Source of the DNA: Lachnospiraceae bacterium
GTDB lineage: Bacteria > Bacillota > Clostridia > Lachnospirales > Lachnospiraceae
Direction of reading: 5' to 3'
Length of the DNA: 64,000 nucleotides
Assembly (NCBI GenBank): GCA_014804485.1
Contig: JAAUZT010000011.1
Coordinates: 71,745-135,744 of the forward strand
This document shows, one piece after another, positions 44,498-55,669 of this stretch. Position 1 is the first letter of the stretch. Each line of letters begins with the position of its first letter. Made by a program: the position numbers and the translations under genes. The notes beneath the pieces are model-generated. The model worked only from the letters and a program-made list of their open reading frames with translations, did not search any database and had not been told where the DNA came from.

Positions 44498-45238
44498 TCA
44501 CAGTTTTTTTACATTTCTGTCCCCGTGCAGGATACGCTCCTGATCAGAAGCACCAATAGGTGCGATCCTGCCATGCCGGTCGTAATAGGTCAGCAAGGTA
44601 GAATTCTTGGCCATCGTTTTGCGTCCATTATCTGTCACCAGACTGATCACTTGCTCCAAATTGCCGGAACGCAGGTATTTCTGAATCTCTTTATCCCGAT
44701 TCTCTCCCCGCCGCAGCGAAGAACTCTCAACCTCCTGCGTATTGCGCATATGTTCCGGATGCAGTGCAAGATATTCCTCAGTCAGCCGTTCCGGTGCTTG
44801 TGTCTCCTGCACCGTCTTATCTTCCGACTTAATCTGCTCCTCTGATGTTTCGTCCTGTGGTATCGGATCATTCCAGATCTTATTCGCAATATCCTTGACT
44901 GCCTGTACCAGTGCATGCAGCCATGATTGAACCATGCTAATCAGATTCTGTCCGGTATCCTGCGGTCTCTCTGTCTTCCCTCGCGTCCGGTCAGAGACAG
45001 GCTGAGCGCTATTACGGGATAATTCCAGCCGGACGCCGCCCTGCAGGACAGTGCGGGAACCGTTATTAAGCTTTTCGGCTTCTCCGGTCGTCTCTTTCTT
45101 ATCCTTCTCAGTCGCTTCGTCCCGCGTGTGTTGATAATTCAGGCTGAACTTCTCACCGTTATCTGTCTTATCAGCCGCATCCGGCATTTTCAGTTGTGAA
45201 TAATCATAATATTCGTTTCCGTTTACTCTGTTTACCAT
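44498..45238 (-). CDS. Conserved hydrophilic protein of unknown function
   Basis: The 246-aa protein starts MVNRVNGNEYYDYSQLKMPD and has a charged, probably disordered central part (residues 20-165). Its conserved C-terminal block is QKYLRSGNLEQVISLVTDNG followed by RKTMAKNSTLLTYYDRHGRI and RILHGDRN. The N- and C-terminal blocks match a lachnospiral family I have seen, but no function is known. No membrane helix or signal peptide is present. It begins 37 nt after leuD and may be cotranscribed with it. A GCAAACTCGAAAA repeat lies just beyond its stop. Confidence 0.75.
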   Translation of the reverse strand: MVNRVNGNEYYDYSQLKMPDAADKTDNGEKFSLNYQHTRDEATEKDKKETTGEAEKLNNGSRTVLQGGVRLELSRNSAQPVSDRTRGKTERPQDTGQNLISMVQSWLHALVQAVKDIANKIWNDPIPQDETSEEQIKSEDKTVQETQAPERLTEEYLALHPEHMRNTQEVESSSLRRGENRDKEIQKYLRSGNLEQVISLVTDNGRKTMAKNSTLLTYYDRHGRIAPIGASDQERILHGDRNVKKL

Positions 45239-45275
45239 AATGCCATTATAGCAGGTTTCGCGCCAAAAAGCTAAC

Positions 45276-45764
45276 CTATTTCTGATTGATATAATTCACA
45301 AGCCCTTCCGCAGCAATAATCTTCTGCATGAATTCCGGGAATGCCTGCCCTTTATAGCTCGTGCCCTTCGTCACATCCGTAATCACTCCGGTATCAAAGT
45401 TGACTTCCACCACATCTCCGTCCTCGATCTCTCCTGCCGCCTCCGGACATTCGATGATCGGAAGCCCGATATTGATAGCATTTCGATAGAAAATTCTTGC
45501 AAACGTCTCCGCGATCACACAACTTACTCCCGCTGCCTTAATGGCAATGGGCGCATGCTCTCTGGATGAACCGCAGCCGAAATTCTTAGTTGCCACAATG
45601 ATATCCCCTTTGTTCACCCTGTTCACAAATTCTTTGTCAATATCCTCCATGCAGTGTGTTGCCAACTCTGCCGGATCAGATGAATTCAGGTAGCGCGCAG
45701 GGATGATCACATCCGTATCCACATTATCTCCGTATTTAAAAACAGTTCCTTTTGCTGATTGCAT
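45276..45764 (-). CDS. leuD: 3-isopropylmalate dehydratase small subunit
   Basis: LeuD with LeuC isomerises 2- to 3-isopropylmalate in leucine synthesis. The 162-aa protein has [19 protein letters not shown] near the N-terminus and [20 protein letters not shown], the substrate-binding block. ATG 45764 is set by GGAGGAG 3 nt upstream. It follows leuC by 51 nt. No leuA or leuB is present in the window. Confidence 0.96.
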   Translation of the reverse strand: MQSAKGTVFKYGDNVDTDVIIPARYLNSSDPAELATHCMEDIDKEFVNRVNKGDIIVATKNFGCGSSREHAPIAIKAAGVSCVIAETFARIFYRNAINIGLPIIECPEAAGEIEDGDVVEVNFDTGVITDVTKGTSYKGQAFPEFMQKIIAAEGLVNYINQK

Positions 45765-45815
45765 GTCTCCTCCGATCTGAAGCATCTGCTTCCATTGTTA
45801 TGATGAAATATCGTT

Positions 45816-47081
45816 TTATGCTAACTGACACGGGCAGGATATTTTACCTGTCACCGCGCTTGCCGCCGCTACCGCAGGACTTGCCAGATAGATCTCCGAG
45901 TTGACATGGCCCATGCGTCCTACAAAGTTACGGTTCGTGGTTGATACACAACGCTCTCCCTCGGCCAGAATGCCCATATAGCCGCCCAGACATGGACCAC
46001 AGGTGGGTGTGCTGACGATCGCCCCCGCCTCAATAAAAGCCTTCAAAAGTCCCTCTTCCATTGCCTGCAGATAAATCTTCTGCGTGGCAGGAATTACGAT
46101 ACAGCGCATTCCCTCTGCCACATGTCTGCCCTGTAATACCTTTGCAGCGATCCTCAGGTCATCCAATCTGCCATTGGTACATGACCCGATTACCACCTGA
46201 TCGATCTTTATCTCTTCTTTAATCTCATCGATTGTTTTCGTATTCTCCGGCAGATGCGGGAAAGCAACCGTGGGTCTTAAAGTACTCAGATCGATCGTAT
46301 ACTCCTCATCATATACCGCATCCTCATCTGCTTCATAGATTTTGTATTCTCTCGCGGAATGCTCTTTCATATAAGCGACAGCGAGGTCATCAACAGGGAA
46401 GATTCCGTTCTTGCCGCCGGCCTCAATCGCCATATTGGCAATGGTAAAACGATCGTCCATAGAAAGATTCTGTATACCGTCACCCACGAATTCCATAGAC
46501 TTATACAGCGCGCCGTCCACACCGATCATACCGATGATATGCAGGATCACATCTTTACCGCTGACCCATTCGGACGGTTTACCCGTCAGATTAAATTTGA
46601 TTGCGGCCGGAACCTTGAACCATGCCTTACCCGTCGCCATTCCTGCCGCCATATCCGTGCTTCCCACACCCGTGGAAAAAGCGCCCAGCGCACCGTAAGT
46701 ACATGTATGAGAATCCGCACCTATGATCACATCACCGGCTACAGTAAGTCCTTTCTCCGGAAGCAGCGCATGTTCGATGCCCATCTCTCCCACTTCAAAA
46801 TAATTGGTGATCTCATTGCGGCGGGCAAACTCACGCACGCATTTACAATGTTCCGCCGACTTGATATCCTTGTTCGGCACGAAATGATCCGGAACCAGCG
46901 CGATCTTATCCTTATGGAACACACCGTCCACATTCATTTTTTCCATCTCTTTGATGGCCACAGGACTGGTAATATCGTTTCCCAGCACCAGATCCAGATC
47001 CGCTTCAATCAGCTGCCCGGCTTCCACATGATCAAGTCCTGCATGCGCCGCCAGAATTTTCTGCGTCATTGTCATTCCCAT
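45816..47081 (-). CDS. leuC: 3-isopropylmalate dehydratase large subunit
   Basis: LeuC binds the [4Fe-4S] cluster. The 421-aa protein begins [19 protein letters not shown] and has [35 protein letters not shown] and [20 protein letters not shown], providing the three cluster cysteines. The 421-aa length matches the archaeal-type/LeuC2 subfamily of clostridia rather than the 466-aa enterobacterial form. ATG 47081 has AAGGAGG about 11 nt upstream, and an upstream in-frame extension is rejected because it runs through this site. Confidence 0.96.
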   Translation of the reverse strand: MGMTMTQKILAAHAGLDHVEAGQLIEADLDLVLGNDITSPVAIKEMEKMNVDGVFHKDKIALVPDHFVPNKDIKSAEHCKCVREFARRNEITNYFEVGEMGIEHALLPEKGLTVAGDVIIGADSHTCTYGALGAFSTGVGSTDMAAGMATGKAWFKVPAAIKFNLTGKPSEWVSGKDVILHIIGMIGVDGALYKSMEFVGDGIQNLSMDDRFTIANMAIEAGGKNGIFPVDDLAVAYMKEHSAREYKIYEADEDAVYDEEYTIDLSTLRPTVAFPHLPENTKTIDEIKEEIKIDQVVIGSCTNGRLDDLRIAAKVLQGRHVAEGMRCIVIPATQKIYLQAMEEGLLKAFIEAGAIVSTPTCGPCLGGYMGILAEGERCVSTTNRNFVGRMGHVNSEIYLASPAVAAASAVTGKISCPCQLA

Positions 47082-47167
47082 AGTTATCTCGTCCTCCTTA
47101 TTGCATTCATTAATGTAAAAAATTAATTTTGCGAATTCACTTGCCTCCGTTTTATATTTTATACAGA

Positions 47168-47205
47168 GGAAAACAGGGCTTGTCCGGAAAAACTCAGGCA
47201 AGCCC
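47168..47205 (-). terminator. Terminator or attenuator between tetR and leuC
   Basis: GGGCTTG (complement of 47199-47205) and CAAGCCC (complement of 47176-47182) form a 7-bp stem on the minus strand, followed by TGTTTTCC. It lies 7 nt after the tetR stop and 87 nt before leuC, so it may partly separate ilv from leu expression. Confidence 0.55.
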
Positions 47206-47211
47206 CGTCGA

Positions 47212-47775
47212 TCAATTCATTTCTGCTATTACATCGTCCATGGAATGAGTCGTAATATACTCAAAAAGATCTGCCATCTGCTCCGGCTCCAGACTCATGT
47301 CCATTTTTATCCACTGAATCACCACAAATGCCATACATTGCGCATAATATTCTGCAACCCAATCCGTGGTAAGCCCTCTTGCGGATGCCTTTCGCTCACC
47401 GACCTGTTCATCAATAAAAATATACAGAATTTCTTTAATGAACTTTTTGACAATACCCTCACAGGAATCCTGTCCTTCCAGTCTGACAACCTTCTTATAG
47501 AACCTTTTGTCCTTCTTAAGATTCTCGAAGATCATAATCAGGCTCTCACTAATGCAGCCTGTCTGCATCAGCGGGATGACCGGATCAAGGATCTCCGTAT
47601 GGATCATCCATTCCAGAAGCTCATACTTATCCTTGAAATGATTATAGAACGTCGGTCGGATAACACCCGCACCTTCCGTAATTTCCCGAATCGTAATTTT
47701 CTCGATCGGCATCTTGAGCGCTAAGTTTTTAAAACTCTCAGCCAGCATCAGGTCCACATTGGTTTTGGATTGCAT
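47212..47775 (-). CDS. TetR-family regulator in the ilv-leu operon
   Basis: The 187-aa protein has an N-terminal helix-turn-helix ([20 protein letters not shown] with [11 protein letters not shown], residues about 28-60) and a variable helical ligand domain. Placement between ilvC and leuC, 13 nt after ilvC, suggests control of the branched-chain operon or of a related process. There is no visible operator. ATG 47775 has GGGG 6 nt upstream; a GTG four codons earlier is possible. Confidence 0.85.
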   Translation of the reverse strand: MQSKTNVDLMLAESFKNLALKMPIEKITIREITEGAGVIRPTFYNHFKDKYELLEWMIHTEILDPVIPLMQTGCISESLIMIFENLKKDKRFYKKVVRLEGQDSCEGIVKKFIKEILYIFIDEQVGERKASARGLTTDWVAEYYAQCMAFVVIQWIKMDMSLEPEQMADLFEYITTHSMDDVIAEMN

Positions 47776-47788
47776 GGTTAACCCCACA

Positions 47789-49398
<1,610 letters not shown>

Positions 49399-49447
49399 AA
49401 CATAAACCTTTCCGTGCATGTCTATCGTCTGTCATACACCGTCAATC

Positions 49448-49476
49448 ATTGTATCAATTTAGGGTTCAAAAGTCAA
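49448..49476 (-). promoter_or_regulatory. Internal promoter before the second ilvN
   Basis: TTGACT (49471-49476) and TACAAT (49448-49453) are 17 bp apart on the minus strand in the gap between the two small-subunit genes. It would drive ilvN (copy 1), ilvC, tetR, leuC and leuD separately from ilvB. Confidence 0.7.
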
Positions 49477-49523
49477 CATGCTGTCTGTCCTCGTTCGCAT
49501 TTATAAGTCATATCGCACCCCTG

Positions 49524-50015
49524 CTACGGCACATCCGTCTCAAGGCACTTCTGAAGCGCCAGAGTCCCCGTTCTTGCGACTTCCACAATACTGATGGACT
49601 GCATCATGCCGATAAACAGCTGAATCCTCTCCGGCACATCGCATATCTGTATGATCATTGTCTTCTTGGACATATCAACGATCTGCGCCTTCATAATCTC
49701 GCAGGTCTCCATAATATCACGCCTGTTTCCTTTGTTATACTTAACTTTCATCAACATAAGCTCCCTGCTGACACTGGCCGTTTCATCAAAGGTTTTAACC
49801 TTAATGACATCCAGCTTCTTATTAAGCTGCTTTTCAATCTGCTCTATAGTACGCTGGTCTCCGCTGCTGACAATCGTCATGCATGATGTTGTCGGATCAT
49901 CCGTCTCTCCCACCGCAAGACTGTCAATATTGAAACATCTTCGGGAAAAAAGTCCCGCCACCTTACACAGTACACCGGATCTGTTTTCCACTAAAACCGA
50001 ATATATTTTCTTCAT
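49524..50015 (-). CDS. Acetolactate synthase small-subunit paralogue, ACT type (copy 2)
   Basis: This second ACT-domain small subunit (163 aa) is diverged from copy 1. It has SVLVENRSGVLCKVAGLFSR with CFNIDSLAVGETDDPTTS and the C-terminal SIVEVARTGTLALQK. It immediately follows ilvB, as the natural regulatory partner. The pattern of conserved GVL..VAGLFSRR..NIDS is present, but the C-terminal part differs from copy 1. ATG 50015 has AAAGGA about 8 nt upstream; an ATG at 50036 directly after the ilvB stop is possible. Confidence 0.88.
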   Translation of the reverse strand: MKKIYSVLVENRSGVLCKVAGLFSRRCFNIDSLAVGETDDPTTSCMTIVSSGDQRTIEQIEKQLNKKLDVIKVKTFDETASVSRELMLMKVKYNKGNRRDIMETCEIMKAQIVDMSKKTMIIQICDVPERIQLFIGMMQSISIVEVARTGTLALQKCLETDVP

Positions 50016-50036
50016 TCCGTTTATCCTTTCATCCAT

Positions 50037-51653
50037 CTATTTCACAAGATCCATGGGATCGATCAGACATTCAAGCAGCACGGATTCATCCTTTGCCAGA
50101 AATTCCCCGATCGTCTCCTGCGCCCGTTCCATAGTATGAAGGCGCATAAATTTCATGTCATATGCCGATGACAGCTTCTCTAAATCCGGGCTGCCGGAAA
50201 GATCCACCACAGAATAATTATCTTTGTATGTATAATGCTGATATTCACGTACCATGCCCAGATAGTTATTCTTCAGCACGATGATCTTCACAGGCACATC
50301 AAACTGACGCATGGTGGCAAGCTCCATCATAGACATCTGGAAAGAACCGTCGCCGCACACGGCTACCACCTGTTTTTCCCTGTCGGCCAGCTTCGCACCC
50401 ATCGCCGCGGGAATGGAATATCCCATGGTTCCCATTCCGCCTGTGGTCAGGAATCTTCCGTTCTTGACAATATGATTATTGCAGGACCAGATCTGATTCT
50501 GCCCCACATCCGCCACATAGACCGCATCGTCTTCCATTGCTTCTGACAACATACGGATAAATTCCGCCGGGTCCACATACTCCGGATTGGGTTTCCTGAC
50601 ACGTCCCATGGTATCCCGATACCCGCTTAGCACACGAATCCATTCCTCATGTTCACAAGTAAAATCTTCCTCCAGGAAATCCGCGATAATATGTTTCGCA
50701 TCTCCTACCAACGGGATAGTCGGTCCCACATTCTTACCGATCTCCGCCGGATCTACATCAATATGCACCAGAATCTTATTCTCCGTAATCAGATCGGGCT
50801 GACTCACTGCACGATCCGCCACTCTTGCACCCACCATAATAAGCAGATCCGATTCATTCATGGCACGGTTGGCATAAGGGTGACCGTTGTTGCCCACCAT
50901 ACCGTAATACATCGGGTGCTTCGTGGGCATGACACCGATTCCCATCATCGTGGAAACCACCGGTACTCTATGTTTTTGTGCAAATTCGCGAAGCTCCTTC
51001 TCCGCATCGCTTAAGAGCACGCCGCCGCCGGCGCAGATGATGGGACGCTTCGCTCTGGAAAGTTCCTTCACCACTTTCTTAATCTGCACTGCATGTCCTT
51101 TGACCGTAGGCTTATAGGTACGCATATTGATTTCTTCCGGATATTTGAATTTGTTTACTACCGCATTCTGGACATCAATAGGCACATCAATCAAAACAGG
51201 ACCTTTTCTTCCCGAATTGGCAATATAGAAAGCTTCCTTAAAAATTCTCGGAATCTCATCGGCATCCCGCACCAGATAACTGTATTTCACAAAGGATTCC
51301 ACCGCACCGGTGATATCCGCTTCCTGAAACACATCAGAACCCAGGAGTTCACTGTTAACCTGTCCCGTAATGCACACAAGCGGTATGCTGTCCGCAAAAG
51401 CCGTCGCGATACCGGTGATCACATTAGTTGCTCCGGGGCCTGAAGTTACGGCACAGACACCCACCTGTCCTGTCACCCGGGCCAGACCGCTTGCCGCATG
51501 CGCCGCATTCTGCTCTGTACGGATCAGGATCGTATCAATCTTGGAATCCAGTATACTGTTATAGAAGGGGCATATTGCTACCCCCGGATAACCGAATACA
51601 TACTTTACGCCCTCTTCTTCCAGGCATTTTACCATTGCATCTGCACCTAACAT
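50037..51653 (-). CDS. ilvB: Acetolactate synthase large subunit
   Basis: IlvB condenses pyruvate (with pyruvate or 2-ketobutyrate), using thiamine diphosphate and FAD. The 538-aa protein has EEEGVKYVFGYPGVAICPFY, the catalytic Glu in RTEQNAAHAASGLAR, TSGPGATNVITGIATAF and the thiamine-diphosphate motif GDGSFQMSMMELATMRQF ending at NNYLGMV. The start ATG is 13 nt after the metH-like gene stop. It heads the ilvB-ilvN2-ilvN1-ilvC-tetR-leuC-leuD series. Confidence 0.96.
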   Translation of the reverse strand: MLGADAMVKCLEEEGVKYVFGYPGVAICPFYNSILDSKIDTILIRTEQNAAHAASGLARVTGQVGVCAVTSGPGATNVITGIATAFADSIPLVCITGQVNSELLGSDVFQEADITGAVESFVKYSYLVRDADEIPRIFKEAFYIANSGRKGPVLIDVPIDVQNAVVNKFKYPEEINMRTYKPTVKGHAVQIKKVVKELSRAKRPIICAGGGVLLSDAEKELREFAQKHRVPVVSTMMGIGVMPTKHPMYYGMVGNNGHPYANRAMNESDLLIMVGARVADRAVSQPDLITENKILVHIDVDPAEIGKNVGPTIPLVGDAKHIIADFLEEDFTCEHEEWIRVLSGYRDTMGRVRKPNPEYVDPAEFIRMLSEAMEDDAVYVADVGQNQIWSCNNHIVKNGRFLTTGGMGTMGYSIPAAMGAKLADREKQVVAVCGDGSFQMSMMELATMRQFDVPVKIIVLKNNYLGMVREYQHYTYKDNYSVVDLSGSPDLEKLSSAYDMKFMRLHTMERAQETIGEFLAKDESVLLECLIDPMDLVK

Positions 51654-51666
51654 ACTCTAATCTCCC

Positions 51667-54132
51667 TTAATCATTCATATTCAGAATCCGCTTCGTCAGT
51701 TTTACCGCCTCCGCCGCATCCTTGGAGTAACCGTCAGCTCCGATCTCATCCGCATACTCCTGCGTAATCACGGCGCCGCCAACTATAATCTTAGCATCCG
51801 TCTTATTGTCTTTCGCATAATCGATTACATGCTTCATCTGCTGCATGGTGGTAGTCATGAGCGCGGACAAAGCGATCACCTGAGCGTGATGTTCCTTTGC
51901 CGCTTCAATAATTTTCTCCTTCGGCACATCTTTACCCAGATCAATTACCCTGAATCCATAATTTTTAAGCATTAACGCCACCAGATTTTTGCCGATGTCA
52001 TGTATATCGCCCTCTACCGTGGCAATCACCACTGTAGGCATCTCTTCCTCAGAACTTCCGGTGGCCAGCAGTGGTTCTAAATATTCTATAGAGGCTTTCA
52101 TCGCCTCCGCGCTGGCAATCAGCTGCGGCAGGAAATATTTTCCCTTATCAAAAAGCTCTCCCACTTCATTAATTGCCTTAAGCAATATGTCGTCCAAAAG
52201 CTCTTTGGCTTCGTGTCCTTCGGATAACGCTTTCTTCGTATCCTCCACAATGGAAGCACCGTTCCCTTTGAGCACATCGGCATACAGTTTATCCTTAACG
52301 CTTCCGCCTGCCTGCACCGCACCCTGTGCAGCTATCTGCATGCGGATTCCGGTGTTTACGGCGGCAGTCTCTCCCATCGCTTCCCGCTTGGTCCTCACAG
52401 CTTCCATCAACTGAATATACCTAAGATCAGCACCCTCTTTATTTAAGAGCAAATCGGAAGCAAATGCACAGCTTACCAACAGATCCTGCGACGGATTGGC
52501 GATAGCCATCGTCAGACCGGCCTGAATCGCCATGGTCAGAAATGCGGCATTGACGAAACTGCGCTCCGGCAGTCCAAATGAAATATTGGACAGTCCGCAT
52601 ATCGTTGCCAGACCGTTCTGCTTGCAGTAACGTATCGTTTGAAGCGTCTCAACAGCCGCATTCTTATTTGCACCCACGGTAGCGACTAAGCCGTCCACCA
52701 CAATATCTTCCTGACACATACCCAGTTCAAAGGCACGCGTCCGTATCTTCTCTATAATATCGATCTTCTCATCCAGATTCTTCGGCAGCCCTTCATCTGA
52801 CAACGGAAGCAAAACAAACATTGCGCCGTATTTCTTCGCAATCGGCAACAAGGCATCTAACTTCGCCTTCTCATAAGAAATCGAATTGATTAATGCCCGC
52901 CCCGGATATCTGCGCAGCGCTGCCTCCAACACATCCACATGACTGGAATCGAGAGATAACGGCAGACTCGTGATTCCACCGACCGTCTCTATTGCTTTAA
53001 GCATCAACTCTTTCTCATTCACACCGCTCATGCCCATATTTATATCCAGTATTCCTGCGCCGCACGCCTCCTGTTCCTCAGCGAAATCGACCACCATATC
53101 CATATTTCCCGCGCGCAGCTGTTCCTGCAGCTTCTTCTTGCCCGTGGGGTTGATCCGTTCTCCGACTATGATAAAGTTATCCGAAAGCCCGAAAGAGACC
53201 GTCTGCCGCTCACTGGTAAGGAAACGCATATCCGACGGTTTCCTGTGCACGATCTGCATATCACCTGCATGACGCCGCAACGCCCTGATATGTTCCGGCG
53301 TGGTTCCGCAGCATCCGCCTATAATTGCGGCTCCCGCTTCTACCAGCGCTTTCATACATATTCCAAACTCCTCCGCTTCCATATCATAGACCGTATTACC
53401 CTTTTCATCCAGAGAGGGAAGTCCGGCATTCGGTTTGGCTATGATCGGAATCGTTGTTACCAATGCCATACTGCGGACAACATCTGCCATTTTGTCAGGA
53501 CCGGTAGAACAGTTAGTGCCTACCGCGTCAGCACCCAGACTCTCCAACACGACCGCTGCAGTTATCGCATCCGTACCGTACAGCGTCCGCCCGTCCGATT
53601 CAAATGTCATGGTGGCCATTACCGGCAGATCGCAGACTTCCTTCGCTGCAATCAGTGCCGCCCTCGTCTCCTGAAGGCTCATCATCGTCTCTACGACAAG
53701 GAGATCCGCCCCCGCTTCCACCAGACAGTTGATCTGTTCTTTATAGATATCTATCAATTCCTCGAAGTCAAGCCGCCCCAAGGGTGCAAGCTGTTCCCCG
53801 GTCATGGTCAGGTCTCCCGCCACATATGCTCTGTCTCCGACCGCTTCCTTGGAAAGCGCCACCAGATCCAGATTCATTTGACGTACCTGCGACTCCAGCC
53901 CATACTCTTTTAATTTAATCCGATTTGCTGTAAAAGTAGGCGCATAGACGATATTGCTTCCCGCATCGACAAACTCTCTCTGGAGCGCGATCATGATCTC
54001 CCTGTGCTGCAGAATCCATTCTTCCGGACACACACCGGCAGGCATTCCCTGCTTTTGCAGATTTGATCCGGTTGCACCGTCCAGAATAATCGGATTTTCT
54101 TTCATAAATGCACGAAATTCCTGTTTATTCAT
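51667..54132 (-). CDS. metH: Cobalamin-dependent methionine synthase-like protein without activation domain
   Basis: The 821-aa protein has three modules: a homocysteine-binding barrel (residues 1-300; PIILDGATGSNLQKQG, GTNCSTGP and IIGGCCGTTPEHI with three zinc cysteines), a folate-binding barrel (about 310-570; IIVGERINPTGKKKL) and a cobalamin-binding part (about 600-821; EGDIHDIGKNLVALMLKN with DxHxxG). The SAM-dependent reactivation domain of full MetH is missing, as often in clostridia, where it is a separate gene. I set the start at ATG 54132 with GGA upstream; a longer reading overlaps the lipoprotein gene and is unlikely. It lies 13 nt upstream of ilvB. Confidence 0.9.
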   Translation of the reverse strand: MNKQEFRAFMKENPIILDGATGSNLQKQGMPAGVCPEEWILQHREIMIALQREFVDAGSNIVYAPTFTANRIKLKEYGLESQVRQMNLDLVALSKEAVGDRAYVAGDLTMTGEQLAPLGRLDFEELIDIYKEQINCLVEAGADLLVVETMMSLQETRAALIAAKEVCDLPVMATMTFESDGRTLYGTDAITAAVVLESLGADAVGTNCSTGPDKMADVVRSMALVTTIPIIAKPNAGLPSLDEKGNTVYDMEAEEFGICMKALVEAGAAIIGGCCGTTPEHIRALRRHAGDMQIVHRKPSDMRFLTSERQTVSFGLSDNFIIVGERINPTGKKKLQEQLRAGNMDMVVDFAEEQEACGAGILDINMGMSGVNEKELMLKAIETVGGITSLPLSLDSSHVDVLEAALRRYPGRALINSISYEKAKLDALLPIAKKYGAMFVLLPLSDEGLPKNLDEKIDIIEKIRTRAFELGMCQEDIVVDGLVATVGANKNAAVETLQTIRYCKQNGLATICGLSNISFGLPERSFVNAAFLTMAIQAGLTMAIANPSQDLLVSCAFASDLLLNKEGADLRYIQLMEAVRTKREAMGETAAVNTGIRMQIAAQGAVQAGGSVKDKLYADVLKGNGASIVEDTKKALSEGHEAKELLDDILLKAINEVGELFDKGKYFLPQLIASAEAMKASIEYLEPLLATGSSEEEMPTVVIATVEGDIHDIGKNLVALMLKNYGFRVIDLGKDVPKEKIIEAAKEHHAQVIALSALMTTTMQQMKHVIDYAKDNKTDAKIIVGGAVITQEYADEIGADGYSKDAAEAVKLTKRILNMND

Positions 54133-54133
54133 C

Positions 54134-54778
54134 TTATTCCATGCTCTCCTGTGTATCATCTTGTGCCGGCTCTTCATAGAATACCGTATCATCAGTATCA
54201 AAGTTATCTTCTTCTCCGGAATCATCCGCATCGGAATTACCCGTTTCCTGCGCCTCTTCATCGTCCTCATCCCGATTCAGATAACCGCCGCCCAGAATGC
54301 CGTTCTCTTCCGTGTATGTAATTCCCTCACCCTCCGGAATCTCACCGTGCAGAATCATAATAATGTACTGGATACGGATATTAGCCCGATCGTAGTATTC
54401 TCTGGCGGCCTGTGCAACCCCTTCATCGAAAGTCTCCGATTCATAAGCCCGGTGATAAAGAGCAACCGCCTGCTGCATATTTTCATCCGCCTCATCCGCC
54501 AGACTGTCTACCGCCGAAAACCGCTCCGGAACGGTAAGTTCCGCCATCCAGGTAATCTCCGCCTGAAGCTGATCCAGATAGGACAACAGTTGTTCCTTCG
54601 CATCCGCGTCATCAGCATTGATCGCATTCATTCCGTCATTGTATGAAGCGATATGTTCAAAAAAAGTATTCATATCTTCCTGATATGCGGTCAGCGTCTC
54701 GTCTTTGCCGCATGCTGTCAAAAGAAATCCGCACAACAGTACAAAGCATAAGACCGCTATTTTATTTGCATTCTTCAA
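54134..54778 (-). CDS. Acidic lipoprotein of unknown function
   Basis: The protein, 214 aa from TTG 54778, has a lipoprotein signal peptide: basic MKNANK, hydrophobic IAVLCFVLLCGFLL and the lipobox LTAC, with the Cys near residue 23. The mature part is helical (residues 30-150) and ends with a very acidic tail (NRDEDDEEAQETGNSDADDS). TTG is preferred over an upstream GTG at 54808 because GGGGGA lies 8 nt before it and it gives a canonical signal. The stop is directly before the metH-like ATG. No function is known. Confidence 0.75.
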   Translation of the reverse strand: MKNANKIAVLCFVLLCGFLLTACGKDETLTAYQEDMNTFFEHIASYNDGMNAINADDADAKEQLLSYLDQLQAEITWMAELTVPERFSAVDSLADEADENMQQAVALYHRAYESETFDEGVAQAAREYYDRANIRIQYIIMILHGEIPEGEGITYTEENGILGGGYLNRDEDDEEAQETGNSDADDSGEEDNFDTDDTVFYEEPAQDDTQESME

Positions 54779-54837
54779 ATTTCTTTTCCCCCAGAAGCAC
54801 TTTTTCACAAAAATATGGCCTGTCCGCTTATGAACAG

Positions 54838-55485
54838 TTATTTCGTGCCGAAGATTCTGTCTCCCGCATCTCCCAGACCCGGACAGATATAAGCATGTTC
54901 ATTCAGACAGCGGTCTATATGACCGATATAAATCTGAATATCCGGATGATCCCCGTGCAGACGCTCTATCCCTTCCGGTGCGGCAATAATGCACATAAAT
55001 TTAATATTTTTGCCGCCGTGCTGTTTGATAAAGCTGACAGCCTCGGAGCCCGAACCGCCTGTGGCAAGCATGGGATCTACTACGACGATCGTCCTCTGGT
55101 CAATCGGTTCCGGCAGTTTACAGTAATACTCATGGGGTTCATGAGTTTCAGGATCTCTGTAAAGACCGATATGTCCCACTTTGGCGCTGGGTACCAGTGC
55201 AAGGATTCCGCCCACCATGCCAAGTCCCGCACGCAGAATCGGCACGACTGCCATCTTCTTTCCTGCGATTCTGGGCGTCATGCAGGTCTCAATCGGCGTC
55301 TGCACTTCCACATTTTCAAGCGGCAGATCGCTGAGCGCCTCATAGCCCATCAGCATGGCAATCTCCTCGATACATTTCCGAAATTCATTAGTGCCCGTAT
55401 TGATATCCCTGATCTGAGAGATCTTGTGCTGGATCAGCGGATGATTCATGACAAACACATTTTCCATCTTTTCTATTTTTTCCAT
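54838..55485 (-). CDS. upp: Uracil phosphoribosyltransferase
   Basis: Upp converts uracil and PRPP to UMP. The 215-aa protein has [40 protein letters not shown] and the PRPP-binding [17 protein letters not shown], then [11 protein letters not shown] at the end. GAGGA lies 6 nt before ATG 55485. It is divergent from uraA, forming a uracil-salvage pair, with its own promoter at 55542-55570. The lipoprotein gene lies 60 nt downstream. Confidence 0.97.
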   Translation of the reverse strand: MEKIEKMENVFVMNHPLIQHKISQIRDINTGTNEFRKCIEEIAMLMGYEALSDLPLENVEVQTPIETCMTPRIAGKKMAVVPILRAGLGMVGGILALVPSAKVGHIGLYRDPETHEPHEYYCKLPEPIDQRTIVVVDPMLATGGSGSEAVSFIKQHGGKNIKFMCIIAAPEGIERLHGDHPDIQIYIGHIDRCLNEHAYICPGLGDAGDRIFGTK

Positions 55486-55541
55486 CTTTCGTCCTCTTTT
55501 CCGATTTTTCTGATTCCCAGAAAAATAATCCTTATCTATAA

Positions 55542-55570
55542 ATACTACTGACTTCCGCCGTTTTAGTCAA
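55542..55570 (-). promoter_or_regulatory. Promoter of upp
   Basis: TTGACT (55565-55570) and TAGTAT (55542-55547) are 17 bp apart on the minus strand, about 60 nt before the upp start. It is back to back with the uraA promoter. Confidence 0.7.
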
Positions 55571-55600
55571 TAACTTTTCAGCATTCTTTCCATAACGCTC

Positions 55601-55629
55601 TTGCCAAACAATGTCCGACTCTATATAAT
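55601..55629 (+). promoter_or_regulatory. Promoter of uraA
   Basis: TTGCCA (55601-55606) and TATAAT (55624-55629) are 17 bp apart on the plus strand, about 40 nt before the uraA start. No PyrR-type attenuator is visible in this short leader. Confidence 0.75.
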
Positions 55630-55669
55630 CTCTTTAGGTCTAAATGTCAAATGAGGAAGGAGATTTATT

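Noticed and set aside
46359..47126. 255-codon plus-strand frame opposite leuC
   Set aside because: It is a shadow of leuC with His/Arg-rich composition and no ribosome binding site.
49440..49523. tRNA-like GGTTCAAA in the ilvN gap
   Set aside because: No cloverleaf can be drawn around it; the stretch is better explained as a promoter.
53245..53913. 222-codon plus-strand frame opposite the metH-like gene
   Set aside because: It is antisense to a clearly assigned conserved enzyme; the composition is that of a reverse-complement shadow.
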